Shown in pieces: positions 1 through 7,369 of a DNA stretch of 64,000 nt. The DNA is taken from assembly GCF_000384215.1 (NCBI RefSeq), contig NZ_KB913032.1, forward strand, positions 2,931,665 to 2,995,664, in the 5' to 3' direction. This DNA is from Amycolatopsis alba DSM 44262 (GTDB lineage Bacteria; Actinomycetota; Actinomycetes; Mycobacteriales; Pseudonocardiaceae). The notes beneath the pieces are model-generated. The model was not told the DNA's origin. It saw only the letters and a program-made list of their open reading frames with translations, and ran no database searches. How positions within the stretch are numbered: the first letter of the stretch is position 1; every line of letters begins with the position of its first letter. The translations under genes were made by a program, and so were the position numbers.

Positions 1-142
1 TGCTCGCCTGCAGGGTGACCACCGCGACCAGCGGCAGCGCGACGACGGCGATGGAGCTGCCGAGCACACTGGTCGTCTCACCGGTCCACAGCAGCCGGAA
101 ATCACGGGAGCGCAGCAATCCGCCGCGTTCGCGGACGCTCAC
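1..142 (-). CDS. MFS transporter, N-terminal fragment
   Basis: Only the first 47 codons are in the window; the gene runs off the left edge. The GTG start at 142 begins a polar stretch followed by FRLLWTGETTSVLGSS and a hydrophobic helix (IAVVALPLVAVVTLQ), the usual N-terminus of MFS_3-type drug or siderophore exporters. GTG overlaps the stop of the preceding ArsR-type gene (GTGA), so the two are translationally coupled, and the regulator probably controls this exporter. The substrate cannot be told. The family call rests on the N-terminal pattern only. Confidence 0.7.
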   Translation of the reverse strand, partial: MSVRERGGLLRSRDFRLLWTGETTSVLGSSIAVVALPLVAVVTLQAS

Positions 143-702
143 GGCCGGGCCGGGACGGCTCGGGTGGCGATGAAGACGGGACGGCGTTCCTGGCCGTCGT
201 CGGGGATCTCACGGGCGCTGTAGGACTTGATCAGCTCGAGGACCTTCTGTTCGAGCTCGGCCAGTTCGGCGACGGACAGCTTCGCCCAGCTGTCGGTGGC
301 GAAGGCGGCCCGATGCCACTCCTCGGGGTAGCTCTCGCGTTCGGCGAACCATTGGCGTGCCACGGAGACCTGATGTTCGAGAGCGAGGGATTCGGCGGCG
401 GCCGCGACCGGGTCGTCGGGGAAGTCCGACGGCGACCAGGAAACCGCGTAGCTCACGCGGCGCCACCAGCGCTCGCGCCGGTCGCGGGCGAGTTCCGGCA
501 CTTCCTCGACCAGGTCGCTGGCGGCGAGCACCTTCAGATGGTGACTGACGTTCCCGACCGCCTGCCCGGTCCGCTCGGCGAGCACGGATGCCGTGCACGG
601 GCCGTCGAGCCGGAGGACGTCGAGCAGGCGGCGCCGCAGCGGATGCGACATCGCGGCGAGCACCTTCGAATCGTGGACTTCGTGGACTTCGCGGTCGGCC
701 AT
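139..702 (-). CDS. ArsR-type winged-helix transcriptional regulator
   Basis: 187 aa from the ATG at 702. An in-frame GTG at 723 is possible but would lie inside the palindrome at 718-739. Residues about 10-85 form an ArsR-like winged helix (SHPLRRRLLDVLRLDG, then VGNVSHHLKVLAASDLVEE). The C-terminal half is helical and carries a WW-rich stretch (ERWWRRVSYAVSW) that resembles the helix-turn-helix regulators of MFS transporters more than metal sensors; no paired cysteine metal site is visible. It is coupled to the downstream MFS gene by a GTGA overlap. TACTGT lies 8 bases upstream of the ATG, so the mRNA may be nearly leaderless. Confidence 0.8.
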   Translation of the reverse strand: MADREVHEVHDSKVLAAMSHPLRRRLLDVLRLDGPCTASVLAERTGQAVGNVSHHLKVLAASDLVEEVPELARDRRERWWRRVSYAVSWSPSDFPDDPVAAAAESLALEHQVSVARQWFAERESYPEEWHRAAFATDSWAKLSVAELAELEQKVLELIKSYSAREIPDDGQERRPVFIATRAVPARP

Positions 703-717
703 AACGCACAACAGTAG

Positions 718-739
718 TTGCACAAGAGATCTTGTACAA
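718..739. promoter_or_regulatory. Probable operator of the ArsR-type regulator
   Basis: TTGCACAAGA-GA-TCTTGTACAA is an inverted repeat with 10-base arms (9 of 10 match) and a 2-base spacer. It lies just upstream of the regulator's ATG, between it and the divergent gene at 783. The position suggests autoregulation; binding is inferred. Confidence 0.55.
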
Positions 740-770
740 GTGCCCTTGCGCGCTACTCCATCCGCGTCGG

Positions 771-776
771 TAGCCT
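771..776 (+). promoter_or_regulatory. -10 box for a leaderless gene (start 783)
   Basis: TAGCCT ends 6 bases before the ATG at 783 and no Shine-Dalgarno sequence is present, the spacing expected when transcription starts at the start codon. Confidence 0.4.
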
Positions 777-782
777 CGGGGT

Positions 783-1061
783 ATGGGTTTCTTCTCGTGG
801 ATCGTGTTCGGCGCCATCGCCGGGTGGCTGGCCAATGTCGTGGTGGGCGGCCCGAACCGGCGGAGCGGCTGCCTGTTCAGCATCCTGATCGGCGTGCTCG
901 GCGCGGCGCTGGGCGGTTTCATCTACCGGCTCGCGACGGGTACCGAGCGGTCGTTCGAGTTCGACTTCCCCAGCTTCGGCGTCGCCATTCTCGGCTCGAT
1001 CGTGCTGCTCGCCCTGTTGCGGCTGGTGCGTGGCGGCCGGGACGACTCTTATCACCGATGA
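783..1061 (+). CDS. GlsB/YeaQ/YmgE-family small membrane protein
   Basis: 92 aa, three hydrophobic segments: WIVFGAIAGWLANVVVG, then LFSILIGVLGAALGGFIYRLA, then FGVAILGSIVLLALLRLV. The G-x-I-A-G-W-L-A start and the glycine-rich second helix match the family once called transglycosylase-associated proteins, small inner-membrane proteins often induced by stress; their biochemical role is not established. The ATG follows a TAGCCT box by 6 bases, so the transcript is probably leaderless. It diverges from the ArsR gene and shares its upstream region. Confidence 0.85.
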   Translation: MGFFSWIVFGAIAGWLANVVVGGPNRRSGCLFSILIGVLGAALGGFIYRLATGTERSFEFDFPSFGVAILGSIVLLALLRLVRGGRDDSYHR

Positions 1062-1146
1062 CCAGCGGAGTAACCGTTGGTAACGGTTTACTTGCGACAG
1101 GTGATCATCGGCGTCTGTCGCACTAGAGTGGGACGTTCGCTCAGTT

Positions 1147-1365
1147 TCAGTGGCCGCGTCCGGGTGCATGTGCCGTCGGGGGGCATATGCATCCGGACGC
1201 TCGCGCCTCGGCGATGAGCGAGGCGGCGCGGACGGGGTCGACGAGCGAAGGCATGGGCGCCGCCGAGATGTCCCTCTTCCAGGCTCGGAACAGCTCGGCG
1301 AGTCGCTCGCCTGCGGGGTCCGGGCTGGCGGGCATTCGCGGGTCCTCAAGGTCGATGATCGGCAT
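1147..1365 (-). CDS. Small conserved-looking hypothetical protein
   Basis: 72 aa from the ATG at 1365 (a TTG directly before it is an alternative). The sequence begins MPIIDLEDPRMPASPDP and has an amphipathic middle (RLAELFRAWKRDISAAPMP), a balanced composition that suggests a real protein rather than a chance frame in GC-rich DNA. No transmembrane segment, signal or catalytic motif is seen. It is convergent with the GlsB-like gene and divergent from psd. No function can be assigned. Doubt remains because it is short and lacks a clear ribosome-binding site. Confidence 0.5.
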   Translation of the reverse strand: MPIIDLEDPRMPASPDPAGERLAELFRAWKRDISAAPMPSLVDPVRAASLIAEARASGCICPPTAHAPGRGH

Positions 1366-1538
1366 CAATTACCTAGAGTTATCGCGTATTTCCACCTTCC
1401 GTTACCGGGATGTGGTGCCTCCCACCCTGGCCGGGGAAACCCTTCCGGGGGAGGCCACGGCCCGGCCCCGGACAGGGCGGTAGCGTGGTGGCTCTTCCTG
1501 TCCCGACCCCCCGACACGAACTGCGGTGAACCCGACCA

Positions 1539-2267
1539 ATGAGCGGCAACCGGCCGGAAGCCACTGGTAACCCCCTCGCGCACGCCGTGAAGCTGGCCCG
1601 CGAGACCGTTCCGCCGATGCACCCGGCCGGCAGGCCGTTCGTGTTCGGCGGTCTCGCCGCGACGCTGGTGCTGCGGAGGTTCTCCAAGCGCCTCGGTGTC
1701 GTCGGCGCGCTCGCGACGGCCGCCACGGCGGCGTTCTTCCGTGAGCCCAAGCGTGTCCCGCCCGCCCAGTCCGGCCTCGCGGTCGCGTCGGCGGACGGTC
1801 TGGTCTCGCTGATCGAAGAGGCCGTGCCGCCGCCCGAGCTGGGGCTGCCCGCCGAACCGCGGATGCGGGTGAGCGTGTTCCTGTCGGTGTTCGACGTGCA
1901 CGTCCAGCGGATCCCGGCGTCGGGCGTGATCGAGCGGGTCGCGTACCGGCCGGGGAAGTTCCTGTCCGCGGACCTGGACAAGGCGAGCGAGGACAACGAG
2001 CGCAACTCCGTGCTCATGCGCACCGAAGACGGTCACGAGCTCGTCGTGGTGCAGATCGCCGGCCTGGTGGCGCGGCGCATCCTCTGTGAGATCCGCGAGG
2101 GTGACAAGGTCGGCGTCGGCGCGACGTACGGCATCATCCGCTTCGGCTCGCGAGTCGACCTGTACCTGCCGCCGGGCAGCAAGGTCCTCGTCTCGAAGGG
2201 CCAGCGCACGATCGGCGGCGAGACCCCGATCGCCGAGCTGCCCTCGGCGCCGCACTCGGAAGGCTGA
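1539..2267 (+). CDS. psd: Phosphatidylserine decarboxylase proenzyme
   Basis: 242 aa. Converts phosphatidylserine to phosphatidylethanolamine at the membrane. It belongs to the short archaeal/actinobacterial class: FDVHVQR (about residues 118-124) holds the conserved His, and IIRFGSRVDLYLP (about 198-210) contains the Gly-Ser self-cleavage site that yields the pyruvoyl group. An N-terminal hydrophobic stretch (VFGGLAATLVLRRFSKRLGVVGALATAATAAFF) anchors it. The stop is 3 bases before the ATG of pssA, the enzyme that makes its substrate, so the two are co-transcribed. The order psd-pssA-AAA ATPase matches Mycobacterium tuberculosis Rv0437c-Rv0436c-Rv0435c. Confidence 0.95.
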   Translation: MSGNRPEATGNPLAHAVKLARETVPPMHPAGRPFVFGGLAATLVLRRFSKRLGVVGALATAATAAFFREPKRVPPAQSGLAVASADGLVSLIEEAVPPPELGLPAEPRMRVSVFLSVFDVHVQRIPASGVIERVAYRPGKFLSADLDKASEDNERNSVLMRTEDGHELVVVQIAGLVARRILCEIREGDKVGVGATYGIIRFGSRVDLYLPPGSKVLVSKGQRTIGGETPIAELPSAPHSEG

Positions 2268-2270
2268 TCC

Positions 2271-3239
2271 ATGGTCCGCGTGACCACTCCCGGCGTGCGG
2301 CTGCTGCCGAACGCCATCACGGTGCTCGCCCTGTGCGCCGGTCTTTCGTCGGTGCAGTTCGCGCTGATCGGCAACTATCCGATGGCGATCGCGTCGATCG
2401 GGATCGCCGCGGTGCTCGACAGTCTGGACGGCCGGATCGCGCGGCTGCTGGACGCGACGTCGAAGATGGGGCAGGAGCTCGACTCGCTGTCCGACGGCAT
2501 CTCGTTCGGTGTCGCGCCCGCGCTGGTGCTGTACGTCTGGCATGCGGAGGGCGAGCGGATCGGCTGGGTGGCGTCGCTGATCTTCGCGGTCTGCATGATC
2601 TTGCGGCTGGCGCGGTTCAACACGCTGATCGAGGACACCGAGCAGCCGCCGTACGCGGGCGAGTTCTTCGTCGGTGTGCCCGCGCCCGCCGGTGGCCTGC
2701 TGGCGATGCTGCCGCTGATCCTGGAGCTGCAGTTCGGGCAGGGCTGGTGGTCTCATCAGTACACGGTGTGGGTGTGGACGATCGCCGTCGCCACGCTGCT
2801 GATCAGCCGGATCCCGACACTTTCGCTGAAGACGGTGAAGGCACCGGCGAAGGCCATCGCGCCGCTGCTGGTCGGCGTGGGCCTGCTGGCCGCCGCGATC
2901 ATCCAGTTCCCGCTGATGGCGCTGGCGATCGCGCTGGTGCTGTACCTGGCGCACATCCCGTACTCGGTGTACCGGCAACGCTGGCTGGCCGGTCATCCGG
3001 AGGCGTGGATGGCGCCGCCGCGGGAACGGCGTGCGATCCGGCGTTCTTCGAGCCGCCGACGGCTGGGCCTGCGCCCGCCGCTGCGGCGCGTCGTGGCAGG
3101 CGCCGCTCAGCGCGTCCGGCTGCAACGAGGCGAACAGCACGTCGCGCGCACTCCGCGCACCCTCACCGACAAGGACCGGGACGGCACCCGTGGCCCGCGT
3201 CGCCGCTCATGGCGGCGGATCGGCCTCCGGAAGCGCTGA
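2271..3239 (+). CDS. pssA: CDP-diacylglycerol-serine O-phosphatidyltransferase
   Basis: 322 aa. Makes phosphatidylserine from CDP-diacylglycerol and serine. The CDP-alcohol phosphotransferase signature D-x2-DG-x2-AR-x8-G-x3-D-x3-D is complete from about residue 50 (DSLDGRIARLLDATSKMG, then QELDSLSD). Several transmembrane helices fill residues 10-245. The last 75 residues form a strongly basic, arginine-rich cytosolic tail (RRSSSRRRLGLRPP, ending WRRIGLRKR), longer than in the enterobacterial enzyme. It lies 3 bases after psd. A hairpin about 45 bases downstream (3283-3331) probably ends the transcript. Confidence 0.95.
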   Translation: MVRVTTPGVRLLPNAITVLALCAGLSSVQFALIGNYPMAIASIGIAAVLDSLDGRIARLLDATSKMGQELDSLSDGISFGVAPALVLYVWHAEGERIGWVASLIFAVCMILRLARFNTLIEDTEQPPYAGEFFVGVPAPAGGLLAMLPLILELQFGQGWWSHQYTVWVWTIAVATLLISRIPTLSLKTVKAPAKAIAPLLVGVGLLAAAIIQFPLMALAIALVLYLAHIPYSVYRQRWLAGHPEAWMAPPRERRAIRRSSSRRRLGLRPPLRRVVAGAAQRVRLQRGEQHVARTPRTLTDKDRDGTRGPRRRSWRRIGLRKR

Positions 3240-3282
3240 TCCGCGGTTATCGAGGCCATGGCGGACCCTCGGACTGAGACCG

Positions 3283-3331
3283 CGACGGTGAAGGAATCAG
3301 GACACTCAACGTCCCAAATCCTTCACCGTCG
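3283..3331. terminator. Stem-loop after pssA
   Basis: CGACGGTGAAGGA and TCCTTCACCGTCG form a 13-bp inverted repeat around about 23 bases. There is no T-tract. The loop contains CAGGACACTCAACGTCCCAA, which recurs in similar form near 60895. Confidence 0.5.
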
Positions 3332-3576
3332 ATTCCGGCGCCCGCGCCACCTTCGCGCAGGTCAGGTACAGGTAGGCAAATGCCGGTCCGCCCTGAGACA
3401 CCCCACGTGACCCCCCACCCGTCCCTGGGGGACGGCCCCGCGCCCAGCGTATCGGGCCCCCCTGACGGGACCGGGGGAAACGGGGGCGTGGGGCGGGGGT
3501 TGTCCACAAGTGGGTGACTCTGTGGACAACCTGGGGACAAACGCGAATACCGCTCACCCGGCCGCCGGGTCCCGCA

Positions 3577-3632
3577 TGTCGCGAAAGCCACTTTCGGGAC
3601 GTCAGGTGTCGCGAAAGTGGCTTTCGCGACAC
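3577..3632. repeat. Palindromic repeat, TGTCGCGAAAG family, copy 1
   Basis: Left arm TGTCGCGAAAGCCACTTTCG (3577-3596) and its exact reverse complement (3612-3631) flank the 15-base loop GGACGTCAGGTGTCG. The right arm can also fold on itself (GTGTCGCGAAAG/CTTTCGCGACAC). A copy with identical arms is at 45890-45944. It sits 30 bases from the TetR gene's stop codon and may act as its terminator. Confidence 0.85.
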
Positions 3633-3663
3633 CTGCCCAGGAGCGCGACCCCCCCCCGGAAGC

Positions 3664-4323
3664 TCAGCGCACCGAAGCGCGCAGGCCGCCGATCACCAGG
3701 TCCAGTTGGAATTCGAAGTCCTGCAGGCAGTCGCCGTCCAGCAGTGACGGCAGCGCCCGGTGCAGCGAGGGCAGCGCGTCCGCCGTCACCGATCGCTGGA
3801 ACCACGCCACCACCGGCTCGGCCCGCTCCACATCCGAAACATCCGAAGCATTCGAAGCATCAGGAACACCGGAGAGCCCCACCGTCTCGGTCAGCACCGC
3901 GCCGAACACCAGCCCGATCAGCGATCGGTAGCCCCGCGCGGCGCCGCGCTCGTCCAGCCCCGCGTCCAGCAGCGCCGAGAACGTCGCGTCGATGAACTTC
4001 AGCGAGCCCGCCGAACGCGGATTCGCCGCATCGGTCGCCAGCGCCCGCACCACCACCGGATGCCGCGAAAACGCCGTGTACAAGCCATGCGTGAGTGCCC
4101 GGAGCCGCTCGTCCCAAGGCCCTGGCCCCGGAAGCGGCACACTCTCGAAGACCCGCGCGGTCAGCCCGTCGAGCAGGTCCCCCTTGTTCGCGACGTGGTT
4201 GTAGAGCGACATCGCCTCTACGCCGACGTCGGCGGCCAGCTTCCGCATCGACAATCCGGCCAGCCCGTGTTCGCCCGCCAGCCGCAACGCGGCGTCGAGC
4301 ACCTTCTCCCTGCTCAGCGCCAT
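3664..4323 (-). CDS. TetR-family repressor with TetR_C-type ligand domain
   Basis: 219 aa. Residues 3-50 form the TetR helix-turn-helix (VLDAALRLAGEHGLAGLSMR, then KLAADVGVEAMSLYNHVANK, the Y-x-H-V-x-N-K form typical of the TetR/TetR_C_1 branch). The remainder is the helical ligand-binding core. It diverges from a nitroreductase-like gene, and three copies of a palindrome lie between the two starts (4347-4387), so it probably represses both genes. The AGTTTA complement (-10 TAAACT) ends 7 bases from the ATG, indicating a leaderless transcript whose -35 region falls inside the first operator copy. Confidence 0.9.
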   Translation of the reverse strand: MALSREKVLDAALRLAGEHGLAGLSMRKLAADVGVEAMSLYNHVANKGDLLDGLTARVFESVPLPGPGPWDERLRALTHGLYTAFSRHPVVVRALATDAANPRSAGSLKFIDATFSALLDAGLDERGAARGYRSLIGLVFGAVLTETVGLSGVPDASNASDVSDVERAEPVVAWFQRSVTADALPSLHRALPSLLDGDCLQDFEFQLDLVIGGLRASVR

Positions 4324-4346
4324 GTGTCCCAGTTTACCGCCACCCC

Positions 4347-4387
4347 CTTACGCCGTAAGTACTTACATCGTATGCTTACGTCGTAAG
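4347..4387. promoter_or_regulatory. Triple operator between the TetR gene and the nitroreductase
   Basis: Three palindromes follow one another: CTTACGCCGTAAG (4347-4359), CTTACATCGTATG (4362-4374, less perfect) and CTTACGTCGTAAG (4375-4387). The first overlaps the tetR -35 zone and the last ends 7 bases before the GGAGGG ribosome-binding site of the nitroreductase gene. Binding by the adjacent TetR protein is inferred from position. Confidence 0.7.
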
Positions 4388-4404
4388 TCACCTGGAGGGA
4401 TGTC

Positions 4405-5019
4405 ATGGACACCGAAACGCTGCTCACCACCACCCGCTCGGTCCGCCGCAAACTCGACCTCGACCGGCCGGTCGAAGAAGGAGTGCTCGAAGACTGCGTT
4501 CGCGTCGCGCAGCAGGCGCCCGCCGCCGGAATCCTGCTCGACGCCCAGCGCTGGGTGATCGTCCGCGACCCGGCGCTGCGCGCGGAAATCGCGAAGATCG
4601 TCCGCGCCGAGGCGATCCCGACCATGGCGAAGTACGGCCACCTCACGACCGAGGCCGTCATGCGGTCGGCCCGCCACCTCGTCGACAACCTCGGACGCGT
4701 CCCGGCTCTCGCGATCCCTTGCATGATCGGCCGCCCGCCGGAGGATCCCGTCGTCCAGAACGGTTACTACGGCTCGGTGTACCCAGGGATCTGGAGCTTC
4801 CAGCTCGCGCTGCGCGCGAAGGGGCTCGGCAGCTCGATGTGCGCGTACCACCTGCCCGCGCGCGAAGCCGAAGTCGCGGAGCTGCTCGGGATCCCCGGCG
4901 ACGTCGCGCAGATCAGCCTGCTCGCCGTCGCGTACACGACCCAGCGCGACTTCTCCCCGGCCGCCCGGCGACCCGCCGGTGAGATCCTGTCCTTCGACCG
5001 CTGGGAACGGCCCGCGTAG
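4405..5019 (+). CDS. Nitroreductase-family FMN oxidoreductase
   Basis: 204 aa; a GGAGGG ribosome-binding site lies 5 bases before the ATG. The start (LLTTTRSVRRKLDLDRPV) has the nitroreductase FMN-phosphate contact region, followed by VAQQAPAAGILLDAQRWVIV and, near residues 125-150, GSVYPGIWSFQLALRAKGLG and SSMCAYHLP, the usual dimer-interface and FMN segments. Such proteins reduce nitro compounds, quinones or flavin with NAD(P)H; the substrate is unknown. It is divergent from, and probably controlled by, the TetR gene. The stop is 13 bases before the GTG of the AAA ATPase, though that gene appears to have its own -10 box. Confidence 0.85.
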   Translation: MDTETLLTTTRSVRRKLDLDRPVEEGVLEDCVRVAQQAPAAGILLDAQRWVIVRDPALRAEIAKIVRAEAIPTMAKYGHLTTEAVMRSARHLVDNLGRVPALAIPCMIGRPPEDPVVQNGYYGSVYPGIWSFQLALRAKGLGSSMCAYHLPAREAEVAELLGIPGDVAQISLLAVAYTTQRDFSPAARRPAGEILSFDRWERPA

Positions 5020-5020
5020 A

Positions 5021-5026
5021 TAGGGT
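5021..5026 (+). promoter_or_regulatory. -10 box for a leaderless gene (start 5033)
   Basis: TAGGGT lies 6 bases before GTG 5033, inside the 13-base gap after the nitroreductase stop; no ribosome-binding site is present. Confidence 0.35.
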
Positions 5027-5032
5027 GGCGGG

Positions 5033-7312
5033 GTGAGCGCACCCCAGATCACGCTGACCGTCCGGCACACCCCGTCCGCTTTGGACTCCCGCCGCGGCGT
5101 CGTCCGGCTGCACCCCGAAGTCCTCGACGCGCTCGGCCTGATGGCCTGGGACGCCGTCCGCCTCACCGGCGCGCGGGTCAGTTCCGCGCTGGCCGCCCCG
5201 TCGGAGGCGGAGGGGATCCCCGGCGTGATCCTCCTCGACGACGTCACGATGTCGAACCTCGGCGTGACCGAGGGTTCGGAGGTGGTCGTCGCACCGGCGG
5301 AGGTGTCGGGGGCGAAGACGGTCACCGTGTCGGGTTCTCGGATGGCGAGCGTGTCGCTCTCCCCGCATACCCTGCGGCTCGCGCTGATCGGCAAGGTGCT
5401 GACCGTCGGCGACGCCGTTTCCCTGCTCCCCCAAGATCTCGCGCCCCCGCCGGGCTCCGACGTCCCCGCGGTCCGCGGCCAGCTTTCCCGCGCCATCGGC
5501 ATGACGTGGACGAACGAGCTGCTCACCGTCACCGCCACCGAGCCGTCGGGACCGGTGGCCGTCGGACCGTCCACTGTGGTCAGCTGGCGCGGCGGCGCCC
5601 GCACCGGCGAGGCCGAGCCCGCCGCCGCTCCGGCCCGTGCCGGGACGGCGCTGGTCCGCAGCGCACCCGCCACCCCGCACGAGGATTTCATCGACGCCGA
5701 GATCGTCGAAGACGAGCAGATCGACGAGGTCGCCGAGGAATCCGTGCCGCCGCTGTCGGATCTCGCCGGCTCCGAATCGGCCGCGCGCAAGCTCGCCGAA
5801 TGGTTCGACCTGGCCTTCCACCGCCCGGAACTGCTGGCCAAACTCGGTACGTCGGCGCATCTCGGGGTACTGCTGTCCGGTCCGGAAGGCGTCGGGAAGG
5901 CGACGCTGGTCCGCGCCGTGGCCCAGGCCGAGAAGGTGCGGGTGGTGTCGCTCGCGGCGCCGAACATCGCCGTTCTCGACCCGAACGTGGCCGCCGCGCG
6001 GCTGCGCGAGGCGATCGAAAAGGCCACCCGCGACGAAGACCCCGCCGTCCTGCTGATCACCGACATCGACGCGCTGCTGCCCGCTTCCCAGCCGCCCCCG
6101 CTGGCGACGGTCGTCCTCGACGACCTGCGCAAGGCGTTGCGCAGCAAGGGTTTCGCCGTCATCGCCACCACCGGCCGGGCCGAGTCCGCCGATCCGAGGC
6201 TGCGCGCCGCCGACCTGCTCGACCGTGAACTCGGCCTGCCGCTCCCGGACGCGAAGACCCGCACGGAACTGCTGCGCGTGCTCCTGCGTGAAGCCCCGCT
6301 GGAGTCCGGCGTCGACGTCGGGCCGATCGCCGAACGGACCCCCGGCTTCGTGGCCGCCGACCTCATCGCGCTCCGCCGCGACGCCGCCCTCCGTGCCGCG
6401 CTGCGGCAGCGTGAGGTCGACGAGCCGCGGATCTCCCAGCAGGACCTGCTCGACGCGCTGACCACCGTCCGCCCCATCTCGATGTCCACTTCGGACAATC
6501 TGGCCACCGGCGGGCTGACCCTCGACGACGTCGGCAACATGACCGACGTCAAGCAGTCGCTCACCGAGGCGGTGCTGTGGCCGCTGCGCTACCCGGACTC
6601 GTTCGCCCGCCTCGGCGTCGACCCGCCGCGCGGCGTGCTGCTGTACGGACCGCCCGGCGGCGGCAAGACGTTCCTGGTCCGCGCGCTCGCAGGCACCGGC
6701 GCGCTGAACGTCTTCGCGGTCAAGGGCGCCGAACTGATGGACAAATGGGTCGGCGAGTCCGAGCGCGCGGTGCGGGAACTGTTCCGCCGCGCCGCCGAGG
6801 CCGCGCCGTCGCTGATCTTCCTCGACGAGATCGACGCGCTCGCCCCGCGCCGAGGCCAGTCCTCGGACTCCGGCGTGTCGGACCGGGTCGTCGCGGCCCT
6901 GCTGACCGAATTGGACGGTGTCGAGCCGATGCGTGAGGTCGTCGTGCTCGGTGCGACGAACCGGCCGGAACTGGTCGACCCGGCCCTGCTGCGGCCGGGA
7001 CGCCTGGAGCGCCGCGTCTACGTCCCGCCGCCGGACGCGCACGCGCGTGAGGCGATCCTGGCCGCGAGCGCCAAGAACACACCGCTGGCGTCCGATGTGG
7101 ACCTCGCGGCGTATGCGGCCACTTTGGACGGTTACTCGGCGGCGGACTGCGCGGCGCTGATCCGGGAGGCCGCGCTGACCGCGATGCGGGAGTCACTGGA
7201 AGCCAAGGAGGTCACCGCCGCGCATCTGACGAGGGCGGCGGAGACGGTGCGGCCGTCGCTCGACCCGGCCCAGCTCGCGGCTCTGGAGGCTTACGCGCAG
7301 AACCAGGCGTGA
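5033..7312 (+). CDS. CDC48/VCP-like double-AAA ATPase with degenerate first site
   Basis: 759 aa. The N-terminal 200 residues resemble the substrate-binding double-psi-barrel part of Cdc48. The second AAA module is intact: Walker A LYGPPGGGKTFLV (about 537-549), Walker B SLIFLDEIDAL (about 591-601), and RPGRLERRVYV with the sensor/arginine-finger region. The first module is altered: its P-loop reads GPEGVGKAT (Ala where Thr/Ser is expected, about 283-291) and its Walker B LLITDIDALL lacks the catalytic Glu. The family unfolds or remodels proteins with ATP. Here D1 is probably structural or binds nucleotide without hydrolysis. It corresponds in context to M. tuberculosis Rv0435c, which also adjoins pssA and psd. 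Confidence 0.9.
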   Translation: MSAPQITLTVRHTPSALDSRRGVVRLHPEVLDALGLMAWDAVRLTGARVSSALAAPSEAEGIPGVILLDDVTMSNLGVTEGSEVVVAPAEVSGAKTVTVSGSRMASVSLSPHTLRLALIGKVLTVGDAVSLLPQDLAPPPGSDVPAVRGQLSRAIGMTWTNELLTVTATEPSGPVAVGPSTVVSWRGGARTGEAEPAAAPARAGTALVRSAPATPHEDFIDAEIVEDEQIDEVAEESVPPLSDLAGSESAARKLAEWFDLAFHRPELLAKLGTSAHLGVLLSGPEGVGKATLVRAVAQAEKVRVVSLAAPNIAVLDPNVAAARLREAIEKATRDEDPAVLLITDIDALLPASQPPPLATVVLDDLRKALRSKGFAVIATTGRAESADPRLRAADLLDRELGLPLPDAKTRTELLRVLLREAPLESGVDVGPIAERTPGFVAADLIALRRDAALRAALRQREVDEPRISQQDLLDALTTVRPISMSTSDNLATGGLTLDDVGNMTDVKQSLTEAVLWPLRYPDSFARLGVDPPRGVLLYGPPGGGKTFLVRALAGTGALNVFAVKGAELMDKWVGESERAVRELFRRAAEAAPSLIFLDEIDALAPRRGQSSDSGVSDRVVAALLTELDGVEPMREVVVLGATNRPELVDPALLRPGRLERRVYVPPPDAHAREAILAASAKNTPLASDVDLAAYAATLDGYSAADCAALIREAALTAMRESLEAKEVTAAHLTRAAETVRPSLDPAQLAALEAYAQNQA

Positions 7313-7368
7313 AGTACATGAAGGCCCCCTTCCTTGCGATAGGCGCAAGGAAGGGGCCTTCATGTACT
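7313..7368. terminator. Long palindrome filling the gap between two convergent genes
   Basis: AGTACATGAAGGCCCC begins on the first base after the ATPase stop, and GGGGCCTTCATGTACT ends one base before the stop of the minus-strand gene. The CCTTGCG/CGCAAGG centre extends the stem to about 25 bp. It is well placed as a two-way terminator. A related copy is at 9222-9282. Confidence 0.8.
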
Positions 7369-7369
7369 G

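Larger units (their letters stand above)
3240..3663. other. Intergenic region with hairpin, palindrome and dispersed-repeat homology
   Basis: No gene is supported here. The stretch holds the 3283-3331 stem-loop, a segment (about 3295-3402) with recognisable similarity to 60735-60960, a purine-poor spacer, and the 20-bp-arm palindrome at 3577-3632. Short frames in it are translations of the repeats. Confidence 0.6.

Noticed and set aside
1072..1091. GTAACCGTTGGTAACGGTTTAC as a response-regulator site
   Set aside because: Direct and inverted GTAAC words are present, but the site lies between the 3' ends of convergent genes, where no promoter is expected.
1365..3140. 591-aa minus-strand frame over psd and pssA
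   Set aside because: Arg/Gln/His-rich shadow of two certain genes.
4363..6564. 733-aa minus-strand frame across the nitroreductase and AAA genes
   Set aside because: Ser/Arg-rich translation without motifs, crossing two supported genes and their intergenic region.
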